NCBI GenBank assembly: GCA_963701385.1
Contig: CAVOZW010000010.1
Span: 36,320 to 100,319 of the forward strand
Direction: 5' to 3'
Source of the DNA: B30-G6 sp963701385
GTDB lineage: Bacteria; Desulfobacterota; Desulfobacteria; Desulfobacterales; B30-G6
DNA: 64,000 nt
Below the pieces are notes generated by a model. The model did not search any database. It was given only the letters and a program-made list of their open reading frames with translations, and was not told where the DNA came from. Shown one piece after another: positions 26,158 through 36,217 of the stretch. How positions within the stretch are numbered: the stretch's first letter is position 1; every line of letters begins with the position of its first letter. A program made the translations under genes and the position numbers.

Positions 26158-27423
26158 TTACACCATCAGGTTCATCAATTTGTCGTGAAGTACCTCGTAG
26201 GAATAGAATTTTTTACCGAGGGCATAGTTGTTTTCCACCATCTCTTCCCGGAGCCGGGTGTCTTCGATCAGGGCGCGTGTCTTTTCGACCGCTTCGTCGG
26301 TGACGTATCCGTCAATTTCCACGGCTGAAAATCCCTTGGGCTTGATGTCAAAGGTATAGATGGAATAATGGTTGACCAATATCGGCTTTCTGAAGTAGAC
26401 CGCTTCCAGAAAAGCATTGCCGAATCCCTCGCGGGTCGAGGGATAGGTCACGAAATCGGCATGGTGGTAGATGTCCTGGAGGGTGTAGATCTTACGCCCG
26501 TCCGGAGTGGTTCCCCGGCGGTCGTTGATGATCTGAGATACGAACCGGGTGTTGACCTGCATGCGTCGTGAATAGTCGATGATCCGTTGTTCGTAGTCGT
26601 GCCCCTCGTCCCCGGAGGCGTGAGAAATGACCAGCAGGGCTTTCATCCCCAGGCGGCTCACCAGCTCGATGGCATTTTCAATTCCCTTGCGCTTCACCAC
26701 CCGCGTCGGCTGCAGAATGAGCCGTTCATCCGGGTCGAGCCCCAGGGCCTCGCGGACATCGCTGGCATAGGCATCCGGTGGGGGGGGCGGATGCGCGAAA
26801 TCCATGACATTGGGAATGGTCGTGGCGGAAATACCCGTTCTGAGACCGAGCTGATTGTCGGCCGATGAATTGATCACCACGTGCCGGATGGTCGGGAGAT
26901 GGGGCGGAAAAGCCATGTTGAGATAGTCCCAAACCGCATTGGTCTTGAACTGCGGGCGCTCCCAGAAAAAATCGTGGTGGTGGGCGATGGTCGGCAGACC
27001 GGTTTCGGCGATGACCTCGGTGATGGCCAGACCGAGGGGGATGTTGAGGGGAATGGTCAGCGCGTTTTCGGGAATCAGAAGATCTATCTTGAATTTGGCA
27101 ATAAAATCGTATAACGCATCTTTGAGATGCTCCTTGAGGTCGTAAATTTCCGTGGTCAGTTGCCGTGTGCGCACCCCGTTGGCATGACTGCCGAATGCGG
27201 CGTTGAAAATAGACCGAATGCCCGGGTCCATAAAATGGGCTGCCGGCACCAGGTGGGACTGTGACGAGGGCCTGTCCAGTTCACCGGCAAAATAGAAACA
27301 GTGAAAGCCCTCTTTTTCGAAGACACGGGCCCATTTTTCCGTTTCCAGTGAAACACCGTCGGTCCCGGCAAAACGGGTGGAAATGAATCCGATGTTGTTA
27401 ACCTTGTCGAAGGGGATATACAT
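26158..27423 (-). CDS. GT4-type glycosyltransferase
   Basis: A 421-residue GT-B enzyme. The acceptor-side N-domain starts NIGFISTRFAGTDGVSLETEKWA. The donor-side C-domain has ILQPTRVVKRKGIENAIELV, and the GT4 E-x7-E-like motif is in STREGFGNAFLEAVYF. No TM or signal is seen. It is divergently placed to the sugar phosphorylase and GpgS-like cluster, so it may add a hexose to glucosylglycerate or a related solute; that is inferred from neighbours. Intact, unlike most of the plus-strand cluster. Confidence 0.85.
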   Translation of the reverse strand: MYIPFDKVNNIGFISTRFAGTDGVSLETEKWARVFEKEGFHCFYFAGELDRPSSQSHLVPAAHFMDPGIRSIFNAAFGSHANGVRTRQLTTEIYDLKEHLKDALYDFIAKFKIDLLIPENALTIPLNIPLGLAITEVIAETGLPTIAHHHDFFWERPQFKTNAVWDYLNMAFPPHLPTIRHVVINSSADNQLGLRTGISATTIPNVMDFAHPPPPPDAYASDVREALGLDPDERLILQPTRVVKRKGIENAIELVSRLGMKALLVISHASGDEGHDYEQRIIDYSRRMQVNTRFVSQIINDRRGTTPDGRKIYTLQDIYHHADFVTYPSTREGFGNAFLEAVYFRKPILVNHYSIYTFDIKPKGFSAVEIDGYVTDEAVEKTRALIEDTRLREEMVENNYALGKKFYSYEVLHDKLMNLMV

Positions 27424-27546
27424 CGTGGCGTCCGCACGTTCGATAAATCGATTACGTTGACTCGTTTCGACAAAATAAAAAAAACATCAAACACTAAAAA
27501 AGTCAACGACATTGTGCGACCGAATGTTATCGGTGGGGGCATTGCC

Positions 27547-29260
27547 ATGCGATCGATTCTGCAAAACATCTACGGCAAGCCAAAAGGGGACCGTTGCCTT
27601 TTCACAGGATCACGGCCATTCTGGACGTGTTTTTAAAGAAACACAAAGCCGTCGGAAAGGCGGCCGCCTTTTCACAGTCGGATGCCATCCTCATTACCTA
27701 CGCAGACACACTCGTTGAGGGAAGGGGAACTGCCATTGCAGACCCTTCACCGATTTTTAGATAGACACCTGCCAAAGAGGTGTTCTCCGGTCTTCACCTG
27801 CTGCCTTTTTTTCCCTATTCGTCGGACGACGGTTTTTCGGTTACTGATTTTTTTGCCGTGCGTCCCGATTTGGGATCCTGGGCGGACATCCGTTCTATTG
27901 GCGGACATTTCAGGCTGATGGTCGATCTTGTCGCCAACCATGTTTCAGCCGAAAGTCGCTGGTTCAGAAATTATCTGGCAGGTGAGAAGGGGTTTCGAAG
28001 ACCTGGCCATCGAGGTTGATCCTGAAACGGATCTCTCAAACGTGACCCGCCCCCGGTCTCTGCCCCTGCTGACGGAATTCAAAAAACATTCCGGTCGTCG
28101 GGTGCATCTGTGGACCACCTTCAGCGCGGACCAGGTCGATCTCAACTACCGCAGTCTCGATGTTCTCGAAAACATGGTGCAGGCCATGCTTTTTTACGTA
28201 TCCCAGGGGGCTAAAATGATCCGCCTGGATGCCATCGCCTACTTGTGGAAGGAGATCGGCACGCCCCTGTATCCACCTGCCGCAAACCCATGAGATGGTC
28301 CGGTTGTTTCGAAGAATTCTGGACACGGTCGCCCCCCAGATAGTCCTGATTACCGAAACCAACGTTCCCTACGAAGAAAATGTCCGTTATTTCGGCAACG
28401 GCCGCGATGAGGCCCAGATGGTATACAATTTCACGCTTCCACCGCTGCTGCTGCACGCCCTGGACAGAGGGGACGCGCGGGTGCTTTCCGAATGGGTCAT
28501 GACCTTGTCGACACCATCCCCGGAAACGACATTTTTCAATTTTACGGCCTCCCACGACGGTATTGGTGTGCGCCCTCTCGAGGGGATTCTGCCGCCATCT
28601 GAAATCGACCGGCTGGCAGACCGGGTGTGCCGTAACAATGGACATGTTTCCAAACGTCGACAACAAGGACGGTACCGAAGGCCCCTACGAGTTCAACATC
28701 ACTTATTTCGATGCACTCAAAGACCCCGGGATTGCCAACGATCCGTTTCACATCGCACGATTTTTAGCTTCCCAGGCAGTGGCCCTGGCATTGCCGGGCG
28801 TCCCGGCCGTTTATATCCACAGTCTTCTGGGTTCACGCAACTGGACTGCAGGTGTCGAAGAGACAGGACAGGCACGGACGATTAATCGGGAGAAACTGTC
28901 GGCCGATACCTCGTTGCGGAACTGGCAAACCCGCAAACCATTCGGGCCCGGGTGTTTCGAGCTTATGGGGATATGATCGGCGTTCGGGTACGCCAGCCCG
29001 CTTTTCATCCCGGCGCCGGTGTGCAGGTTCACCATCTCGATGACCGGGTGCTGACCATTGAGCGTTTTTGCCATGATCAGACCCTTTTTGCGCTGACCAA
29101 TCTGTCTGCCGATAAATTGACCCTGACCCTTCCGAATATGGAACACGGTCTCGTCCTTACCGATCTTTTGAGTGGTCGAAGGTTTAACGCCGAAGCAATA
29201 AGCATGTCCCCCTATGAGGTGCTATGGCTGGAACCTGGCTCTATCCCGAAAATTTCATGA
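27547..29260 (+). pseudogene. GH13_18 sugar phosphorylase with several frameshifts
   Basis: Read across frames from MRSILQNIYGKPKGD, this is a sucrose/glucosylglycerate phosphorylase-type enzyme. Segments in order: LHLLPFFPYSSDDGFSVTDF, MVDLVANHVSAES, FSADQVDLNYRSLDVL, MIRLDAIAYLWKEIGT (nucleophile Asp), VLITETNVPYEEN (acid/base Glu), FNFTASHDGIGVRPLEGILP, then GTEGPYEFNITYFDAL. Shifts fall near 27600, 27720, 27780, 27995, 28265, 28645 and 28955. Family residues are preserved on both sides of each shift, so consensus errors are plausible. With the GpgS-like gene nearby, glucosylglycerate phosphorolysis is the best functional guess; sucrose phosphorylase is the alternative. Confidence 0.8.
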
Positions 29261-29299
29261 AATCGAATCCAGAATCGTTACAATGATGATTTTATAAAG

Positions 29300-29425
29300 A
29301 TGAACGTCGAACGTCGAACATCCAATGTCGAATGAAAACAACAACCCAATACTGAATTATTTTTGTTTCTTCATCTTTTCAAATTCAAAATTCGATGTTG
29401 GACGTTCGATGTTCGATGTTCATTC
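29300..29425. repeat. long imperfect inverted repeat
   Basis: A left arm of GAACGTCGAACGTCGAAC and following bases is mirrored by a right arm TTCGATGTTGGACGTTCGATGTTC-type sequence (about 29388-29425) around a loop of about 50 AT-rich bases. Each arm is itself built of 8-9 base units (GAACGTC/GAACATC). It lies between the phosphorylase and the next glycosyltransferase; a terminator or MITE-like role is possible. Confidence 0.6.
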
Positions 29426-29454
29426 GTTCTCCAGCAATAAGACAATTCAGCGAG

Positions 29455-29488
29455 TGCATTCCCCGTGGCTTGCCTCGAGGAATCTTCA
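29455..29488. repeat. REP-like repeat (family 1, degenerate)
   Basis: GCATTCCCCGTGGCTTGCCTCGAGG followed by AATCTTCAA keeps the flanks of the REP-like hairpins at 542, 16264 and 50705, with a degraded stem. Confidence 0.55.
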
Positions 29489-29515
29489 ATTCTTTCGTTG
29501 TCTTACGAACTTAGA

Positions 29516-29556
29516 GCGACAACGTCGCATTTGATAAATTCGTGAAACAAATTTAT
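29516..29556. repeat. GCGAC/GTCGC palindromic repeat (family 2)
   Basis: GCGACAACGTCGC is followed by ATTTGATAAATTCGTGAAACAAATTTATTT. The same two-part layout is seen at 10721 and 47364. It sits just ahead of the GAGGAAG/ATG of the next glycosyltransferase. Confidence 0.65.
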
Positions 29557-29570
29557 TTGAGGAAGCTATC

Positions 29571-30979
29571 ATGAAGATTGCCTTTCTCCACTACCATCTC
29601 AAAACAGGAGGCGTGACCACTGTTTTGAAGCGGCAGATTTCAGCCCTGCAGGACAACTGCGAGATCCTCGTTCTGACCGGGGATCAGGCGGGAACCGCAT
29701 TGCCCTGCCGCGTCGTGGAGATCCCCGGGCTCGGGTATGATCAACCGGGTGTTCCCTTCCCGACACCGGGTACCATCGCCGGCCGGGTGTTGAAAACGCT
29801 TTCCGACATGTGGCCCGGAGGATGTGATGTGCTGCATATCCACAACCCGACACTGGCCAAGAACCGAAACTTTCTTCGCTGCATAAAACGGCTGCAGGCT
29901 TCGGGAATCACTCTTTTTTTACAGATTCACGATTTTGCCGAAGACGGACGGCCGGATGCCTATTCTCGGGAATCCTATCCGGCGGATTGCCATTATGGTG
30001 TGATCAACACCCGGGACCGACGAATCCTCGTCAAGGCAGGGCTTACGGCTTCCGGGGTACACCTGATTCCCAACGTGATTCATCCCCTGTCTGCCGAGAC
30101 GGGATATTTCCCGAAATCGCTTGTGCTTTACCCGGTTCGTGCCATTCGGCGAAAAAATATCGGCGAGGCCGTACTGCTGTCTTTGTATCTCTTGCCGGGT
30201 CAACACCTGGGTGTTACACTACCACCAAACAGCCAAAGGGATATGGCGAGTTACCAGGACTGGCAGGCGTATGTGAAAAAAAAACATCTGAATGTCCACT
30301 TTGAAATCGGACGGCGACATGACTATGCCGGTTTGGTCGGGGCTGCGTCATCCATGGTTACCACCAGCATAACCGAAGGGTTTGGTTTTTCTTTCCTCGA
30401 ACCCTGGACCGCCGGTAAGGTACTGCGGGGACGAAGGCTCGGAGATATCTGTACGGATTTCGAGGAAAACGGCCTTTGTCTGGATTTTCTCTATGACAGG
30501 CTCGATGTTCCCTTGGCATGGTTTGATGCGGACCAATTTTTTCAGGCCTGGCAAAGGACCGTCATCCATGCTGCAGACACATATCACCATTCCATCGACT
30601 TGGAAGGCATTCATCAGCAACTGGCGTATCTGGCAGGCCGGGGCATGGTTGATTTCGGTCTCCTGAGCGAAAGATTCCAACGGCAGGTTCTCTCACACCT
30701 GTTGTCGAATCCAGGGGCGAAGATACAGCTGAAATCTCTGAACCCCCGACTTTCCTTTTCCCCGCATGGAAGATGACATGTCGGAGATGCTGGAAAACAA
30801 CCGCAGGTCTGTGGCGGCATCACTATGGCGTGGAAAAGTACCGGGAGCAACTGCTCTCGATATACGAACGGGTCGTCCAGCATCCGGTTCGCCATCGCCT
30901 CGACAAACAGGTTCTTCTCGACACGTTTTTCGATCTTGAGCGATTCTCCTTGCTCAAATGGGGGGCTTATGAGGGATGA
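29571..30979 (+). CDS. GT4-type glycosyltransferase, frameshifted near the 3' end
   Basis: The open frame of 401 residues starts MKIAFLHYHLKTGGVTTVLKRQ, a classic GT4 N-domain, with GAGGAAG upstream. The C-domain has YPVRAIRRKNIGEAVLL and SITEGFGFSFLEPW. The frame drifts after about 30740. The C-terminal end continues in another frame as HYGVEKYREQLLSIYERVVQHP to TGA 30979, which overlaps the start of the HAD gene. Likely acts on the same solute pathway as the phosphorylase and GpgS-like gene. Confidence 0.8.
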
Positions 30980-31839
30980 GGATGCCGTGTTCGAGCGACA
31001 CATCCATCCCCTAGGCACCGATTCCGACAGGGGAGACACCCACCGGTCTTTCAAAGATAAGACGGGTGAAGGCCATGCTTTTCGATGTGTACGGCACGCT
31101 TGTGATCAGCGGATCGGGCGACATGGATTCCCATGCACATGAGCAACGACCAGAAGCGGGTGCTCACAGGTGTGCTGCGGCGTTATGGCATCGACAGGAC
31201 ACCGGAAAATCTTATGGAATCCCTGCGTCGGACCATCGAAAATGATCATGAGAACCTTCGGCAAGAGGGGATCGACTATCCCGAGGTCGACATTGTCCGA
31301 ATCTGGCAAACGGTACTCGGCACAGGGATACCGCCTGGGTGAAGACGTTTGCACTGGAATATGAAATGGTCGTCAATCCGGTTTACCCCATGCCGGGACT
31401 CGAGGAGCTACTGTCGGCCTGCCGGGGGCAAGACCTGCTGCTTGGGAATCATCTCCAACGCACAATTTTATACACCCCGCCTGCTCGAACAGCTGCTGGG
31501 CACATCCCTGGACATGTGCGGATTTGACCCGCAATTGATCTTTTTTTCTTATCGCTTCAGATGTCGCCAAACCGTCAGGTTTCATGTTCGAGCTGGCGGC
31601 CGAGGTGTTTTCCCATCGGGGACTTTCTCCGGCCTCGGTTTTGTATGTGGGCAACGACATGCGCAACGACATCCTGCCGGCCAAGACGGTTGGATTTCAA
31701 ACGCGCCTTGTTTGCAGGTGACCGGCGCTCCCTGCGACGAAGAGCCGATGATGCCCGCTGCAGGCATCTTGTGCCGGACGTGATCGTCACCGATCTGCGG
31801 CAATTGATCATCGACATTCATAACCCGGATATTTTATGA
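30969..31839 (+). pseudogene. HAD-superfamily hydrolase with frameshifts
   Basis: The composite reads motif I as MLFDVYGTLV (near 31075). The helical cap follows in RRYGIDRTPENLMESLRRTI. Motif II lies in the ISNAQFYTPRLLEQLLG part, and motifs III/IV in a Lys-bearing DVAKPSGFMF then VLYVGNDMRNDI. Shifts are near 31030, 31120, 31340, 31440, 31560 and 31720. Such HADs act as phosphatases. Beside a GpgS-like enzyme it is a candidate glucosyl-3-phosphoglycerate phosphatase. It overlaps the preceding gene's stop. Confidence 0.72.
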
Positions 31840-31905
31840 AACTTGGCAAGCAATCCGTATCTCGTCTGTAGGAGATGTCCGCGAAAAATTTTATGAGGAA
31901 CTGCC

Positions 31906-33063
31906 ATGGATAAATACCTCGATGCACTTCCGATGTTCGTGGACAAGATCCGGGAGATTCGGGAAATTATCATCAGTAACATCGTGCTACTGGGCCAGAT
32001 TCCGGCACCGACATTCCATGAAAAACGACGGGCGGAGCACCTGGTGGAGCGTCTGGCCGAGTTTCAGGTGGATGAATGTGCCATTGACGATTATGGAAAT
32101 CCCATGGGGGTGATCCGGGGAACCGCCTCCGACGAAACCACCCATTTTTGTGGTTGCGCATTTAGACACGTTTTCCGAAGTGCAGGATGACCTGCATTAC
32201 GAGGTGACGGACAAGATCATCAGCGGCATCGGGGTTTCGGACAACTCGGCCGCTGTGGGTGTGCTGGTATCCCTGCCGGAGATTTTCAAACGCCTTGACC
32301 TGCAGTTTGCTTCGGATATCGTACTGGTGGCACCGATTCTTTCCCTGGGTCGGGGCAATCTCAAAGGGGTCCGCAAGCTCCTCAGTCATTGGCCCTCAGC
32401 CCATCCGGGGGGCCATCTGCCTGGAAAGCATCGAGCTCGGTCGGCTCAATTATTATTCCTACGGCATGATTCGCAGCGAAATTTCGTGCAGCATTGCTGT
32501 GGAAGATCATGGGAGACTCCGTTACGAACCCAACGCCATCCTGGTCATTAACGAGGTGATCAACGCCATTCTGGGGTTGGGTCTGCCCCAGAAACCCAGG
32601 ACCCAGATCGTGATCGGCAGGATTGCCGGCGGGTTCAACCACGGCAAGATCGCCTACGACGCCAACATCGGATTCGAGATTCGAAGCGACTCGGATGACA
32701 TGGTGAAAGCGCTCTATGCCGACATTCGGGATATTGTCGAAGAGATAAACAAAATGTTGAGTGTGGCAGCTGAAGCTCAATCGCATCAGCAATCTGAACG
32801 CAACCCGTCTGAACTACAACCACCCCTTGATCAAGTGTGCTTCCCGGATTCTGAATCGTCTTGAGGTGGAAATCTTCAGCGAACCGAGCGAATCCAGCCT
32901 GTCCATTTTTCTGCACCGAAAAATTCCCGCCATTACCCTGGGCCTCACCCGGGGAGACAATTTTCACCAAGAACGACGCCATGATCGAAATCGAACCCAT
33001 GTACAAAGGGATCGCACAGATACCGGCCTTGCTCATGGCCATGGACAACGGGGTGTGCGATGA
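31906..33063 (+). pseudogene. M20-type metallopeptidase with frameshifts
   Basis: Segments in order: N-terminal LLGQIPAPTFHEKRRAEHLV; metal site VVAHLDTFSEVQDD; GIGVSDNSAAVGVLVSLP; PILSLGRGNLKGVRKLL; lid domain with CLESIELGRLNYYSYGM; and C-terminal RKIPAITLGLTRGDNFH then EIEPMYKGIAQIPALL. Shifts are near 32145, 32395, 32755 and 32970. It belongs to the M20/M28-like exopeptidase group. Its end overlaps the start of the GpgS-like gene (ATGA). Its role in a solute cluster is not obvious. Confidence 0.75.
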
Positions 33064-34019
33064 ATAAGAACTGGATCAAATCGAACACCTTTCATCATTC
33101 GGCCTTCAAGGACATCAACCGCCTGGTGGCGGAAAAGCAACGCAAAAAGGTCGCTATTTCCCTGTGTTTTCCGACCTTGAACGAGGAAAAGACGATTGCC
33201 AAGGAGATCGTCATCATGAAATCGGAACTCATGATACGTTATCCGTTGTTGGACGAGATCGTGGTGATCGATTCCGGATCGACGGATCAAACCCGCGACA
33301 TTGCCCGTTCTTATGACGTAAACGTGTATGAGGCCAACAACATCCTGCCGCACCTCCAGAAATTCAAGGGCAAAGGGGAAAATCTCTGGAAGGCACTGCA
33401 TGTGACCTGCGGGGATATCATTGTTTACATCGATGCGGACATCAAGAATATTCACCATCGTTTTGCCTACGGGCTGCTGGGACCGCTTGCTGCTTAACGA
33501 TCGAATCCGGTTTACCAAGGCATTTTACGACCGACCCATCTCGGTGGGGGATAACAAATGGCGTCCCACCGGGGGCGGCCGGGTGACGGAACTGGTGACC
33601 CGTCCGCTCTTTTCACTTTTCATGCCGGACCTGACCCAGATTCTTCAGCCGCTTTCGGGAGAATATGCGGGGTATCGCAGCATCTTTGAAAGCATTCCCT
33701 TCCAGATCGGTTACGGTGTTGAAACCGGTATGCTCATGGATATCTATGAGAAATGGGGCCTCGATGTCATGGCCCAGGTGGATCTGGACCGGCGGGTTCA
33801 TAAAAATCAGGATACCAAGGCTCTGGGCGGATGGCCTTTGTGATCATCAAGACGTTTTTGAGTCGCATTGAAAAACAGCAGGGAATCACCCTCCGCCAGA
33901 ACCTGTTCGATGAAATGATCCAATACAGTCTTCGTCATAACCAGATCAAACCGGACATCCGCCCGCTCGAACAGCACGAGCGTCCGCCCATGAAAGACAT
34001 TCCCGAGTACCTAAATTAG
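33060..34019 (+). CDS. gpgS: glucosyl-3-phosphoglycerate synthase-like GT81, two frameshifts
   Basis: The composite starts MNKNWIKSNTFHHSAFKDIN and has SLCFPTLNEEKTI, the nucleotide-sugar motif VVIDSGSTDQT, and metal-binding IVYIDADIKNI. After a shift near 33485 come VGDNKWRPTGGGRVTELVTRP and LSGEYAGYRSIFESIPF, hallmarks of GpgS/MpgS-type GT81 enzymes that join NDP-glucose to 3-phosphoglycerate. A second shift lies near 33828. The terminal TAG belongs to the TTAGGGG end of the transposon at 34016, so the C-terminus may be shortened. Confidence 0.82.
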
Positions 34020-34806
34020 GGGACGTATATCATATTATAAGTTATTTATCCAATTGAAGCTGTCTTTCAATGACGATCTTTTCTCCCCTTTGGATTGCGG
34101 CGCTTATCGCAGGCTGTGACACGTTGAACGTTCGAGCCAGCGCTGCCTGGCTCAAGCCTAACTCTTTCGATGCCCAGTAGCAGACAAGATTTCGTGCTTC
34201 AACTTCAGACCGTCGCTTACCCGATGTAACAACCTGGTGTGGCCGAAGCTTCAATAAATGAGCCACTTTTTGAACGACCTTCTCGAAATCATACCCCTCG
34301 GCCTTCAAGCGGTATTTCCGATCCAAGCGCTCCTGGGCTGCTTGAAGTATTTCAGAAACAAAATCCCCGTCACCCAAAATACGCTCATCAGCCTTTTGTT
34401 TAAACCCTGCCTGACGAAGCGATTTCAGCGCTGTCCATCCGCCTGCGCTGCGGACCAGTCCGCCGCCAACCAAATCGGGGCGTCTTCCTTGATCGATGCC
34501 CTTTTTAACAAATTCCAAATAAGAACGCCTGCCCGAGGGTAGGCTGTTGCCAAAAAAACCGAGCACGCTTTCAATGGATTGCCAAGCCCTTGTATGCGCG
34601 CCCATCATCGCACTGTGACCGCTATAAGGATAACGCTCAAGCGTTTTCAAATCAGGAACAATTTTGGCTCGCAGGGGATTTAAATGGATATAGCGAACCA
34701 GTTCTTTCAAATAGGGGTCTTCCTGGCACAGGATGGATTTGAACCGATTTTGAAATAAATGTCCGCTGTGAAAATAATTTCCTAATAAGTGGGGTATTTT
34801 TTTCAC
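34016..34806. mobile_element. truncated Y1-transposase element
   Basis: It begins with TTAGGGGACGTAT, the same terminus as the element at 15151-16410, and contains a minus-strand Y1 transposase lacking its N-terminus. I could not find the opposite end. Decay or deletion on the right side is likely. Confidence 0.65.
34042..34806 (-). pseudogene. Y1 transposase, N-terminally truncated
   Basis: 254 residues remain: HSGHLFQNRFKSILCQED and RYIHLNPLRAKIV from the end of the Y1 domain, and a C-terminal HTH LGLSQAALARTFNVSQPAIS. The roughly 90 N-terminal residues with the HUH motif are missing compared with the 323-residue homologue at 15284. It should be inactive alone. Confidence 0.8.
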
Positions 34807-34890
34807 AATTAGCGCTGGGAGGCGTTGGGTAAAAAGAGTCCATATTTTGAATACTTAATAATGTCAATTAGATAGGAAAAAGTAAACCTC

Positions 34891-34906
34891 TGGCATTGGT
34901 TGTGCA
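34891..34906 (+). promoter_or_regulatory. sigma-54-type promoter
   Basis: TGGCATTGGTTGTGCA fits TGGCAT-N5-GTGCA with GG-N10-GC spacing, 121 bases upstream of the 79-residue gene at 35028. The 34807-35027 gap shows no other feature. Confidence 0.55.
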
Positions 34907-35027
34907 TGCCTTAATAGTAAGGAAATTCGGGATTACTGCCGAGTCGATTCATGGTCCTTCTTGAGGTAAGTTACCGATCGTCAGGTATTTTTGGATTGCT
35001 TTTAAATGGTTTCAATGATGGTGTTGT

Positions 35028-35267
35028 ATGAAGAAACTATATTTCATAATATTTTTTTCACTTATTCTGGTCGGATTGATTGGGAATGCGGCCAAGATTG
35101 AAAATGACTATCTTGACAGGTCAGATGTCGCAGTACAGTCCTTGTCAGAAGACGTATTCTCTAACGGTTCACAGGAAAAATTGCGCTTAGACCAGCAGCA
35201 ATTAATGACGCTTGGCCTATTGTTTGGAACGGGGTTGGTTGGATTGCTCATCATACGCAGGAAGTGA
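35028..35267 (+). CDS. 79-residue exported protein with C-terminal TM-RRK tail
   Basis: Signal peptide-like N-terminus (KKLYFIIFFSLILVGLIG), a hydrophilic middle of about 40 residues, then TM GLLFGTGLVGLLII ending in RRK. A short mature part plus hydrophobic segment plus basic tail is the layout of exosortase/sortase-type C-terminal signals, although no PEP or LPXTG motif is seen. It has a sigma-54-like promoter upstream and a strong terminator right behind, so it is a self-contained transcription unit. Family not recognised. Confidence 0.75.
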   Translation: MKKLYFIIFFSLILVGLIGNAAKIENDYLDRSDVAVQSLSEDVFSNGSQEKLRLDQQQLMTLGLLFGTGLVGLLIIRRK

Positions 35268-35287
35268 TTCGTTTTCCTGGTTCCCCT

Positions 35288-35346
35288 AAAAAAACCGCGC
35301 CATTTAGCCCGCCTGTCAGGGCGGATTGAATGGCGCGGTTTTTTTT
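35288..35346. terminator. strong rho-independent terminator (bidirectional)
   Basis: AAAAAACCGCGCCATT pairs with AATGGCGCGGTTTTTT around an inner CCCGCC-TGTCA-GGGCGG hairpin. A runs and T runs on both sides suit termination of the 35028 gene and of the opposite-strand TPR lipoprotein gene. The following 35347-35513 stretch holds nothing I can name. Confidence 0.9.
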
Positions 35347-35513
35347 ATTTCGCGAAAGGGGGAGTTTCCATTTCGCTCTATAGCCGTCTGAGGCTGCGTT
35401 CCCTAACATGCCCTGCACACATGTTACGGTGGTTAAGATGTCACGTGCGTGAGCGTGTGAAGAGTTAGCGTCACGTGCCATAAAAAAAGCTGTCGACAGT
35501 ACCTTGTGTTATT

Positions 35514-35876
35514 TCAGAGGTTTTCTAGATTTTCTTTGGCGATATCCACAAGCGATTTGCCCTCCATTTCTTTCACATTGCTTCTCAATACCGTTTCTTG
35601 GGCATCCTGAAGTATCACCTTGACGTACAGCTCGCGGGCTTTATCAATCCTGCCGGTATTCTGGTACACCACACCCAAGTTCAGCAAGGCATATGGATTT
35701 TGGGGGTTGATCGACAGGGCAACCTCGAGAAGTGACTCGGCTTTTTCAAAATCCCCGACAGATATGGCCTTGAATGCTTGTTCGGTCAAATCTACGTCCG
35801 GCGCCTTTTGGGACGTGGAAGCACAACTTGCCGTTATGAACAACAGCATGACGATAAAGAAGGTTTTTGTTTTCAT
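35514..35876 (-). CDS. TPR-repeat lipoprotein
   Basis: A 120-residue protein: lipobox ITASC at about residues 14-18, then two to three TPR motifs (AFKAISVGDFEKAESLLEVAL, PYALLNLGVVYQNTGRIDKA). Probably an outer-membrane or periplasmic adaptor. It converges on the 79-residue protein gene across a shared terminator. A link with the surface proteins that follow is possible. Confidence 0.88.
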   Translation of the reverse strand: MKTKTFFIVMLLFITASCASTSQKAPDVDLTEQAFKAISVGDFEKAESLLEVALSINPQNPYALLNLGVVYQNTGRIDKARELYVKVILQDAQETVLRSNVKEMEGKSLVDIAKENLENL

Positions 35877-36103
35877 TTTTATTAACCGTGCTAATATTGG
35901 GTGATGGTTATTGGAACAAATAATACCTATGCGAAACAGTCGTTATTGTCAATTGCTTAAAATGTGATTATTCCCTGGGACTTTCAGCGCCGGACAAAAC
36001 CTAGCAGAAAAAGAAAAATCATCCCGTCAACCTCACGGCACATAAGCTTCTTGCCCGAATAGCGACACCGTGGTAGCAAATAAAAATAAAATAGGGTGTT
36101 ATT

Positions 36104-36119
36104 TGGCATATTTCTTGTA
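36104..36119 (+). promoter_or_regulatory. possible sigma-54-type promoter (weak -12)
   Basis: TGGCATATTTCTTGTA has a good -24 box, but TTGT instead of TTGC at -12. It lies 81 bases before the adhesin start at 36200. The 35877-36199 gap also has a short tandem GATGATTATA repeat near 36128. Confidence 0.35.
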
Positions 36120-36193
36120 TAAATATAGATGATTATAGATGATTGAGGATCGAGATCTAAGTCGATAAGAAAACCATTCACAACAACTTAGGA

Positions 36194-36217
36194 GCGACAA
36201 TGTCGCGTTTCATAAAA
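36194..36217. repeat. GCGAC/GTCGC palindrome overlapping a start codon (family 2)
   Basis: GCGACAATGTCGC followed by GTTTCATAAA matches the repeats at 10721, 29516 and 47364. The loop AAT plus G forms the ATG of the adhesin gene, so the repeat provides both start codon and first codons (MSRFIK). Confidence 0.65.

Noticed and set aside
27547..33063. Programmed frameshifting in the solute cluster
   Set aside because: Shifts are too many, at varied sequences and without slippery heptamers or common structure; errors or decay explain them better.
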